This document shows, one piece after another, positions 6,437-12,197 of a stretch of 64,000 nucleotides of DNA. The notes below the pieces were generated by a model. The model worked only from the letters and a program-made list of their open reading frames with translations, searched no databases and was not told the origin of the DNA. Within the stretch, counting starts at the first letter, position 1. Each line of letters begins with the position of its first letter. Origin of the DNA: Sphingomonas hankookensis. Lineage in GTDB: Bacteria; Pseudomonadota; Alphaproteobacteria; Sphingomonadales; Sphingomonadaceae. Location of the stretch: positions 1 through 64,000 of the forward strand of contig NZ_LQQO01000056.1 of the NCBI RefSeq assembly GCF_001619955.1, given 5' to 3'. A program made the translations under genes and the position numbers.

Positions 6437-7027
6437 TCAACCGGCGCCAGCCCGCGCCCATGGGATCTTTTTGCCCCCTTGCGCGAGGTCGCCGATTCGT
6501 TCGGATGGTGGCGCGATGATGTACCCGCCCTGCCCCCGCACATCGATATGCTTGGGCAGGTTGCCACGGTTGCCGATCGGCTCGCCCGCCGGCATCCGGA
6601 ACCAGTGATGTTCCCCGCCCGACGGCGTAACCGACGTGAGCGTCGCCGGCAGCGCCTCGCCCATCTGGGCGAGCAGCGCCGCCTTCAGCCGGTCGACCGT
6701 CCACGTATCGGCCAGGACTTCGCCCGTCTCCGGGTCGACGGTTTCGTCGACGCGCGGATCGAAGTCGAGGTGCAGCAGGCCGCTGACGCCCGAATGCAGC
6801 CCGATCTGGGCGACCGGCCAACGCCGCCACCACGCCTCGATCTGCGCTTCGTCGCGCGTGGCCTTGTGCAGGCCACCGCTGTTCTTGATGACATTGCCGT
6901 CGTCGTCGCGATCGCCACCAACAAGCGGGCGGCCGTTCTGGACGTTGCACGGGAAGACGAACCACCCCCGACGCGCGAAAGCAATCGCCGCCTGCCCCAT
7001 GGGCGACAGCGTGGAATTGGACGACAC
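6437..7027 (-). pseudogene. Bifunctional primase-polymerase (Prim-Pol), N-terminal part only
   Basis: 196 residues matching the Prim-Pol domain: A-A-I-A-F-A-R-R-G-W-F-V-F-P-C at the start, W-W-R-R-W-P-V-A-Q-I-G-L-H-S-G, the metal-binding L-H-L-D-F-D-P-R, P-S-G-G-E-H-H-W-F, and G-Q-G-G-Y-I-I-A-P-P-S. Phage primases of this type normally continue for several hundred residues into a linker and a helicase domain. Here the frame stops right after the Prim-Pol core, at the deletion junction. The catalytic core looks complete, so residual activity is possible. It follows the zinc-ribbon gene in the leftward early operon. Confidence 0.85.
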
Positions 7028-7067
7028 GGTATCGGTCCCCTGTTCGCGCGGAAGCGCGGGGTTGATG

Positions 7068-7655
7068 TCAGGCGAGCAGTGCCTTGAACTGGGCGAGCTT
7101 TTCCTCGGCCGCGGCTGCGCGGGTTTCGGCCGCTGTCGCGCGCTCGGTCATCGCGGCCAGTTCGGCCGAATGATCCGGGCGATCGTCGAACGCCGCGCGC
7201 AGCTGATCGAGCAACTCGGGCACGCCGAGCGTCCGTGCAACCACGGTCGGCGCTTCGGCGGCCGGCGGGGCGATCTCGCGATCGATCAGTTCGGCCGCCG
7301 CCTGACCGATCGACATGCCTTTCGCCGCCGCAAGTTCGGTAACCTTGCGAATGGCGCTCTGCGCAGCGGCGGGAAGCTGGATGGATTTTGCGGACATCGG
7401 TGCAGGTTCCTTGCTGATAGCGGGCGCAGCCGGCGCCGACGGGGAATTTGGGGGGACCGGGGGTTCCCAGTCTGCGGGGCGCGGGCGACCGTCGCGGCAA
7501 TAGGGACACAGCCCGCCGACGAGTCGGGGCATCCACCACTCGCATCCGTCGCACTCGCCCGGCACGCCGAGGGCGATCGGCTGCGCGGCAGCAGCGACGC
7601 CCCGCGCGATGCGATCCGCTTCGATCTGCGCGGCCAGGTCGACGACATCGGACAT
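7068..7655 (-). CDS. Zinc-ribbon (DksA/TraR-like) protein with C-terminal coiled coil
   Basis: 195 residues. Around residues 34-53 there is C-D-G-C followed after 14 residues by C-P-Y-C, a four-cysteine zinc ribbon of the small TraR/DksA type. Residues 60-90 are a Pro/Ala-rich linker. The rest is helical, ending in a coiled coil (residues 150-195, T-E-R-A-T-A-A-E-T-R-A-A-A). It begins two bases after the clamp stop, in the same operon. Small phage TraR-like proteins can bind RNA polymerase; whether this larger one does so is not shown by the sequence. Confidence 0.6.
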   Translation of the reverse strand: MSDVVDLAAQIEADRIARGVAAAAQPIALGVPGECDGCEWWMPRLVGGLCPYCRDGRPRPADWEPPVPPNSPSAPAAPAISKEPAPMSAKSIQLPAAAQSAIRKVTELAAAKGMSIGQAAAELIDREIAPPAAEAPTVVARTLGVPELLDQLRAAFDDRPDHSAELAAMTERATAAETRAAAAEEKLAQFKALLA

Positions 7656-7657
7656 CG

Positions 7658-8794
7658 TCAGACCTGCATCGGCATGATGACGAAGGTTGCTGGCGACCCC
7701 TCACGATCGCGCCACAGCACCGGGCCCTTCGGATCGGTGAATGTCGCCTCGACCTCGATCGCGGTCATGTGCGCCATAATTTCGAGCAGATACCGGGAAT
7801 TGAACCCGATCGTCAGCGGCGACCCCGACCATTCGCACGGGATCTCTTCGTCGCCCGTGCCATGCTCGGGGCTGGACACCGACAGCGCGATCGCGTCGTG
7901 CCGGATGCTCAATTTCACTGCGCGAACCTTGTCGCTCGATACCGTCGTCACGCGGTTGACCGCCGCAACCAGGGTTTCCCGATCGACCTTCAGCAGACCG
8001 TCATACTGCGTCGGAATCACCCGCGCATAATCCGGGAACGTGCCGTCGATGACCTTGGCTTGCAGCGTCGTCTCGCCGATTTCAAAGGCGACGGCCGACG
8101 AACAGGCACGGACGGTTACCTGCCCCTCATAGCGACCGAGCAAGGTTGTCAGCACCTTGACAACCTTCGACGGGACGATGATGTCCGGCAGCGTAGCGGC
8201 ACCGTCGGGCAACGCGACGATGCCGCGCGCGAGCCGATGCCCGTCCGTGGCAGCAAACCGAAGGTCCCCGTGCTGCGCGTGAACCAGCACGCCGCCCAGA
8301 TAGTAGCGCGTCTCGTCCGTCGAGGTGGCGAACGCCACGGTGGACAAGGCCGCGCCCAGATTGATCGCCGGAATCTCGAACTCACTGTCCCAAGCCTTGT
8401 CGGGTGCGTTCGGGAAATCGTCCGCGGGCAACGTCGGCAAGGTGAACCGCGACCGGCCGGCGCTGACCGTCAGCTTGCCATCGGTCAGCGCCAGGCGCAC
8501 CCGGTCGCTGGCCGTCAGCTTGTCGGCGATCTTGGCGAGCGTGCCGGCATGGACGGTGATCCGCATCGGATCGGCATCGCCGTCAAGCGTGACATGGCGT
8601 TCGCCCCAGCTGTCCAGGTCGGTGCCGCTCAGCACCAGCGCCGTGGGCGATACCGTCATCAGCACGTTCGACAGCAGCGGGATCGTGGTGCGCTTCTCGA
8701 CGATGTCCCCCACATCCTTCAGCCCGGCCCGCAGGCTGGGCGCGTCGATCTCGAACGACCGGGTCGCGGAAGCGCCGGATGCCTTCTTCGTCAT
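7658..8794 (-). CDS. Phage-encoded DNA polymerase sliding clamp (beta, DnaN-like)
   Basis: A 378-residue protein of the usual clamp length with three repeated domains. Features include L-R-A-G-L-K-D-V-G-D-I-V-E-K-R-T-T-I-P-L-L-S-N-V-L in domain 1, R-Y-Y-L-G-G-V-L-V-H in domain 2 with A-A-T-D-G-H-R-L-A, then F-P-D-Y-A-R-V-I-P in domain 3, and the C-terminal V-I-M-P-M-Q-V, close to the VMPMRL end typical of DnaN. It would form a ring on DNA and tether a polymerase. ATG 8792-8794 overlaps the upstream stop (ATGA). A second clamp encoded inside a prophage early operon is unusual, since the host dnaN normally serves. Confidence 0.9.
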   Translation of the reverse strand: MTKKASGASATRSFEIDAPSLRAGLKDVGDIVEKRTTIPLLSNVLMTVSPTALVLSGTDLDSWGERHVTLDGDADPMRITVHAGTLAKIADKLTASDRVRLALTDGKLTVSAGRSRFTLPTLPADDFPNAPDKAWDSEFEIPAINLGAALSTVAFATSTDETRYYLGGVLVHAQHGDLRFAATDGHRLARGIVALPDGAATLPDIIVPSKVVKVLTTLLGRYEGQVTVRACSSAVAFEIGETTLQAKVIDGTFPDYARVIPTQYDGLLKVDRETLVAAVNRVTTVSSDKVRAVKLSIRHDAIALSVSSPEHGTGDEEIPCEWSGSPLTIGFNSRYLLEIMAHMTAIEVEATFTDPKGPVLWRDREGSPATFVIMPMQV

Positions 8795-9327
8795 GCTGCA
8801 ATTCCCGTGATCTGGCCGGTGGCCACGATGATGATCCGGCGCTGTGTCGGCGCCGATACTTTCTGGATGCGGATCAGGTGCGCCGCCGCCATCGCGACCA
8901 GCCCGTCCCGGACCTGCTCCGGTGTCAGCTTCGCCCGCGCCGCCAGCTGGCGATCGGTCGGGCACGGCCGCCCATGATGCGCGAACCGCGACAGCACCGG
9001 CAGGAGCGCGTCGGTGATCGCCGCTTCGTCCTGCGACAGCGCCGGCTCGGCCAGCACGAGCATGGTCCGGGTCGGTCGGGTCAACGCGGTCGGTTTGGCC
9101 GTCCGCTGGGCGACGTAATTGAAGAAATCGGCGTTCAGCGTCGATCGCGCCTGCGACAGCGTGACGAGGCCGCGCTCCGCCAACAGACGCATATGCTTGC
9201 CGGTGCGACACCCGGTCGGCAGGAACTGGCGCGACGCATAGACGAAGCGATCGCCGGTACGGGCGATCTCCATCCATGCGTCGATGCGGTCCGGCTCCGC
9301 GATGACACCGGGCGTTTCGTCGATCAC
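8791..9327 (-). CDS. Phage regulatory or replication-associated protein with winged-helix-like C-terminus
   Basis: 178 residues. The N-terminal half includes D-R-F-V-Y-A-S-R-Q-F-L-P-T-G-C-R-T-G and an L-A-E-R-G-L-V-T-L helix. The C-terminal part from about residue 118 reads like a winged helix (P-T-D-R-Q-L-A-A-R-A-K-L-T-P-E-Q-V-R-D-G-L-V-A-M, then I-R-I-Q-K and R-R-I-I-I-V). It couples through ATGA both to the clamp and to the 97-residue gene upstream. A DNA-binding role in early regulation or replication is likely, but I cannot name the family. Confidence 0.55.
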   Translation of the reverse strand: MIDETPGVIAEPDRIDAWMEIARTGDRFVYASRQFLPTGCRTGKHMRLLAERGLVTLSQARSTLNADFFNYVAQRTAKPTALTRPTRTMLVLAEPALSQDEAAITDALLPVLSRFAHHGRPCPTDRQLAARAKLTPEQVRDGLVAMAAAHLIRIQKVSAPTQRRIIIVATGQITGIAA

Positions 9328-9617
9328 GCCGCCCGCCGCATCTTCCGTGCCGGCACCGGATCACCCCATCGCCCGCGCGGGGCGACGGACCAGTCGCGGA
9401 CCGTCACCGCGTCACCGGTCGCCAGTGTGATCGCAAAACGTTCGTCGGCTCCCGGCAGCAGTTCGCCGGTGACCATCCGATCCAGCTTGCCGAAATCGAT
9501 GCCGACCGAGGCCAATGCAGAACGCGCCCGGATTGCCGGCCGCGAAAGGAACCACGCCGCCAGACGCCGCGCGCCTTCGTTTGGCACCTTAGCTGGCAGG
9601 AACAGCTTACCCATCAC
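9324..9617 (-). CDS. Small basic hypothetical phage protein
   Basis: 97 residues, strongly basic at both ends, with G-K-L-D-R-M-V-T-G-E-L-L-P-G in the middle, which has the shape of a short helix-turn-helix (S-A-L-A-S-V-G-I-D-F-G-K-L-D-R-M). It shares 4-nt overlaps with genes on both sides in the leftward early operon. No family recognised. Confidence 0.5.
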   Translation of the reverse strand: MMGKLFLPAKVPNEGARRLAAWFLSRPAIRARSALASVGIDFGKLDRMVTGELLPGADERFAITLATGDAVTVRDWSVAPRGRWGDPVPARKMRRAA

Positions 9618-10090
9618 TTCCTCCCCGCGCGAACCGCGCTCTGTCGTGTTTGCATTGCGGTGATCGCACGAGCGCAGGCGTCCAGCGCGTCAGCCGGGAT
9701 CGCCATCAACTCTGCGTCATCCAGCGCGCCGGGGGTGCTTTGGTCGGAGAAGGCCATACTCAGCAGGTGCGACACCTTCAGCAGGTTGCAGAGTGCATCG
9801 CCGTCCGCCGCACCCACGCACTCGATCGGCACCGAACGCCGACCGGCCCGGAGAAGAAACCCGTCCAGCGCCTCTGGATTGAGGCCAAGGGCGTTGATCA
9901 AAAGGTCGATCCGTAGTGTCGACGTTTCATCTCGCGCGTTGCGCACGGTCTTTTCATCGCAACCCAGAACCTTGCTGACACGCAATGGTCCAAGGTTCTG
10001 ACACAGAGGGACCAGCAAATTGCGGGTCAATTCGCGGGCGTCGTCTTCCGTCAGCGGGACGAAAGCCGGGGGGACGATTCCGGCGGTCAT
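9614..10090 (-). CDS. Helix-turn-helix protein (CII-like position)
   Basis: 158 residues. Residues 36-75 form a Cro/C1-type helix-turn-helix: L-R-V-S-K-V-L-G-C-D-E-K-T-V-R-N-A, then R-I-D-L-L-I-N-A-L-G-L-N-P-E-A-L-D-G-F-L. The rest is helical, with D-A-E-L-M-A-I-P-A-D-A-L-D-A-C-A-R-A. It lies third in the operon after the Cro-like gene and a small membrane protein, about where lambda has cII. An activator role is inference from position. Confidence 0.55.
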   Translation of the reverse strand: MTAGIVPPAFVPLTEDDARELTRNLLVPLCQNLGPLRVSKVLGCDEKTVRNARDETSTLRIDLLINALGLNPEALDGFLLRAGRRSVPIECVGAADGDALCNLLKVSHLLSMAFSDQSTPGALDDAELMAIPADALDACARAITAMQTRQSAVRAGRK

Positions 10091-10248
10091 CGGATAGCTC
10101 CATTCTCATGATTGGACCTGCACCCACAAACCTGATCATGGCCGCGGACGCGGCGCACGAACCGCCAGTCGGCCCATTTGCGCCGACACTCTATGACGGC
10201 GATGGGCACGACGATCGCGGCTGCGAGAATGACCAGCGCAGCGTTCAT
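10087..10248 (-). CDS. Small single-pass membrane protein
   Basis: 53 residues. Residues 1-20 (M-N-A-A-L-V-I-L-A-A-A-I-V-V-P-I-A-V-I-E) form one hydrophobic segment, followed by a basic tail with two cysteines (V-C-G-C). ATG 10246-10248 overlaps the Cro-like stop, and its own stop overlaps the next start by 4 nt, so it is well integrated in the operon. Function unknown; possibly superinfection or membrane related. Confidence 0.55.
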   Translation of the reverse strand: MNAALVILAAAIVVPIAVIECRRKWADWRFVRRVRGHDQVCGCRSNHENGAIR

Positions 10249-10454
10249 GCCGCCACCTCGGCCGATGCATCGAGCAGCATATCGGCACTGGTAACGACAC
10301 CATCCGTCGCCCGTTCGATCTTCACCGCCAACGGCAGAGAAGGTTGCCGCTGCCGGTACGCGATTTTCCGTATCGTCGAGATTGCCTCTCCGATCCGATT
10401 TGCGAAATCGTCCACGCTTTCGCCGGTCGATTTGAGATGATCGTGCAGTTGCAT
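10245..10454 (-). CDS. Cro-like repressor
   Basis: 69 residues from ATG 10452-10454, consisting almost entirely of one helix-turn-helix domain: L-H-D-H-L-K-S-T-G-E-S-V-D-D-F-A-N-R-I-G, then S-T-I-R-K-I-A-Y-R-Q-R-Q-P-S-L-P-L-A. It is divergent from the cI gene and is the first gene of the leftward early operon, as Cro is in lambda-like phages. Operators lie between the two genes. A TTGACC box (minus strand, 10491-10486) is a plausible -35 for its promoter. Confidence 0.75.
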   Translation of the reverse strand: MQLHDHLKSTGESVDDFANRIGEAISTIRKIAYRQRQPSLPLAVKIERATDGVVTSADMLLDASAEVAA

Positions 10455-10465
10455 GACGGGTCTTC

Positions 10466-10482
10466 TGACCCACAATGGGTAA
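10466..10482. promoter_or_regulatory. Operator O1 (TGACCC-N5-GGGTAA)
   Basis: A partly symmetric site TGACCC-ACAAT-GGGTAA just upstream of the Cro-like gene. It matches, with one base changed, the perfect site at 10525 and the same 5-base spacing is kept. Confidence 0.65.
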
Positions 10483-10524
10483 ATAGGTCAATACCCAATG
10501 TTACCCGCATCCACAGTCCCGCGA

Positions 10525-10543
10525 TTTACCCTGTTCGGGTAAA
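10525..10543. promoter_or_regulatory. Operator O2 (perfect TTTACCC-N5-GGGTAAA)
   Basis: A perfect inverted repeat TTTACCC-TGTTC-GGGTAAA ending 7 bases before the cI start codon. It covers the leader of cI, so binding there should shut off cI (autocontrol). Confidence 0.75.
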
Positions 10544-10550
10544 AGGCCGC

Positions 10551-11126
10551 ATGGCAAATCGCATCCGCACCCTTCGAGAAGAGAAACAGCTGACCCGCGC
10601 GGCACTCGCGGCGTTGGCAGGAACTGGCGCGACCCAGATCAACAAGCTGGAAACGGGCGAGCGCCGTTTGTCCGATCACTGGGCACAGCGGCTCGCGCCA
10701 CACCTGGGCGTCGAACCCTACGAACTTTTCATGGACGCCGGCCAGACCCGGACCGTTCGGTGGGTGCCAATTATCGGCGAGGTTTCCTGCGGAAATCTTA
10801 CGGAAGCGATCGAACGGCCCGACGGCTTTGTGCCGACGACCAGTGGCGGTCCGAGGGTGTTCGCGTTGAAGCCACGGGGCGACAGCATGAACCTCCTGAT
10901 CGACGAGTCCGGCTATGCACTGGTCGACCCCGACCAAGTCGATCTGATCGACGGCAAGGTGTACGTCGTGGTGAACGGTCAGAACGAAACGACCGCCAAA
11001 CGCTTCCGCGCCAGCCCAGCGCGGCTAGTCCCCTGCTCGACCAACGATACCCACACGGACATCGTGATCGGCAGCGAACCGTTCACGGTTGTGGGTAGGA
11101 TCATAGAGGTCGTTAGACCGGTTTGA
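10551..11126 (+). CDS. CI-like lysogeny repressor (HTH plus S24 peptidase)
   Basis: 191 residues from ATG 10551 (AAAAGG 4 nt upstream). Residues 1-60 are a Cro/C1 helix-turn-helix (R-E-E-K-Q-L-T-R-A-A-L-A-A-L-A-G-T-G). Residues 75-190 are an S24/LexA-type domain with the self-cleavage site C80-G81, nucleophile S112 (P-R-G-D-S-M-N) and K150 (T-T-A-K-R-F). It should repress the lytic promoters on both sides and be cleaved after RecA activation. All key residues are present, so the switch itself looks functional although the prophage cannot build heads. Confidence 0.9.
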   Translation: MANRIRTLREEKQLTRAALAALAGTGATQINKLETGERRLSDHWAQRLAPHLGVEPYELFMDAGQTRTVRWVPIIGEVSCGNLTEAIERPDGFVPTTSGGPRVFALKPRGDSMNLLIDESGYALVDPDQVDLIDGKVYVVVNGQNETTAKRFRASPARLVPCSTNDTHTDIVIGSEPFTVVGRIIEVVRPV

Positions 11127-11140
11127 CCCATTGCGGGTAA
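11124..11140. promoter_or_regulatory. Operator O3 (TGACCC-N5-GGGTAA)
   Basis: TGACCC-ATTGC-GGGTAA begins at the TGA stop of cI. It has the same half-sites and spacing as O1 and so belongs to the same repressor system on the far side of cI. Confidence 0.65.
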
Positions 11141-11147
11141 ATGATGT

Positions 11148-11174
11148 TTGACAATTACCCGTAGTGGGTAATAC
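11148..11174 (+). promoter_or_regulatory. Rightward early promoter covered by operator O4
   Basis: A perfect operator TTACCC-GTAGT-GGGTAA lies at 11155-11171. A consensus -35 TTGACA at 11148-11153 and a -10-like TAATAC at 11169-11174 bracket it, with a somewhat short 15-base spacer. Repressor on O4 would block this promoter, which faces the rightward operon starting at 11214. Confidence 0.65.
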
Positions 11175-11213
11175 GTAGCCCATCCGCCGCATGTCGCGGC
11201 GATGGAGGCTGCG

Positions 11214-11834
11214 ATGCAAACCGCGTTCATCACCGACCTACGCGCTACGATGGTCCCGCTGGCGAAAGCCGACGGCACGAGCGCTGCAATCTCGATCCGC
11301 TACTTCGATCACACTGGCCGGCAGGTCGGCACTTCGGTGACGACCGCCGAGGAATTGGCGACACAGGCACGGGCAATGCTCGCCATGGCCGAAGCCGCCG
11401 TGCTCCACGCCGCCAATGCCGACGGCGCGGTGCGACCGCCCTACCATCACTTTCCCTTGCCGCCGGCCGGTAGCGCCGCAGCCCGGCCTCCGTTCCTTCA
11501 CTTCCCCATGATGCGCGATGTCCGTGTCGCGGACGAACCGGGCGTGGCCGTGCCGGCGAAACCGTCGGTCGTGATCTACGGCCCTCGCGCAAGCGGGAAA
11601 ACTTTCCACGCCGAGCAGCTGCGCAAGCGTTACGAGTGCGCGCGGATCCTCGACCTCAGCGGCGTACCCGGCAAATGCCGCGTCAGCCCAGGTACGATGG
11701 TCCTGACCGATGCGACCAAAGCGGACGCCCGCGCGCGCTACGGTCGCGATGTGCTGTTAGTGTCGATCCACGATGCTCGCAGCGCGATCGGCGTCGGCCC
11801 GGTCCGCGCCCTCGCCGAATGGCGCGCGGAATGA
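11214..11834 (+). CDS. P-loop protein, first gene of the rightward operon
   Basis: 206 residues from ATG 11214, chosen because GGAGG lies 5 nt upstream. Residues 1-65 are an alpha/beta part, 70-115 a Pro/His-rich linker, and from 116 there is a Walker A motif G-P-R-A-S-G-K-T (123-130) after a hydrophobic strand V-V-I-Y. A matching D-V-L-L-V-S-I-H strand near residue 180 could be the Walker B region, though it lacks the full acidic pair. It may be a small NTPase or kinase-like protein. It is the first gene under the operator-controlled promoter. Family not recognised. Confidence 0.55.
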   Translation: MQTAFITDLRATMVPLAKADGTSAAISIRYFDHTGRQVGTSVTTAEELATQARAMLAMAEAAVLHAANADGAVRPPYHHFPLPPAGSAAARPPFLHFPMMRDVRVADEPGVAVPAKPSVVIYGPRASGKTFHAEQLRKRYECARILDLSGVPGKCRVSPGTMVLTDATKADARARYGRDVLLVSIHDARSAIGVGPVRALAEWRAE

Positions 11835-11971
11835 TGGCCGTCGCCACCAGCGCGCTGTTCGCCAGCGCCGCAGCCATCGCCGTCACGACGATCGTCGCGG
11901 CGATAGTCCCCCAGCGCGGCCGCATCGCCCGCATGCTGCGCCACGGGCCGGAATGGACGGTCGGGGTATGA
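11831..11971 (+). CDS. Tiny membrane protein 1
   Basis: 46 residues, with one hydrophobic segment at residues 3-28 (A-V-A-T-S-A-L-F-A-S-A-A-A-I-A-V) and a basic end (R-G-R-I-A-R-M-L-R). ATG 11831 overlaps the P-loop gene stop (ATGA), and its own stop overlaps the next ATG. It is too short for most gene finders, but the unbroken chain of 4-nt overlaps argues that it is real. Confidence 0.5.
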   Translation: MMAVATSALFASAAAIAVTTIVAAIVPQRGRIARMLRHGPEWTVGV

Positions 11972-12081
11972 CCCGCGCCGATCTCTCCCGGGTCGCGCGT
12001 CGCACCGCCATCGCGATCGCCGTCGTAATCCTGCTGATCGCCTACACCGCGATCCTGGGCGCCGTGACGGGGGAAGCATGA
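11968..12081 (+). CDS. Tiny membrane protein 2
   Basis: 37 residues: a basic start (T-R-A-D-L-S-R-V-A-R-R) and one membrane segment (A-I-A-I-A-V-V-I-L-L-I-A-Y-T-A-I-L). It starts in an ATGA overlap with the preceding gene and ends in another with the following one. No family. Confidence 0.5.
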   Translation: MTRADLSRVARRTAIAIAVVILLIAYTAILGAVTGEA

Positions 12082-12197
12082 TGCACCGCCCCACCCTCCA
12101 GCGCCCCAGCCTATGGCGCATCGTCGTCGCGTGCGGGTCGCTGCTGCTGCTCGCCATCGCCGCCGCAACCGTTTCGATTCTGCGAGGTGACCAATGA
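12078..12197 (+). CDS. Tiny membrane protein 3
   Basis: 39 residues: a polar start, then one membrane segment (I-V-V-A-C-G-S-L-L-L-L-A-I-A-A-A). Its stop overlaps the ATG of the ParB-like gene (ATGA), and AGGT just before its end serves as the ribosome-binding site for that gene. No family. Confidence 0.5.
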   Translation: MMHRPTLQRPSLWRIVVACGSLLLLAIAAATVSILRGDQ

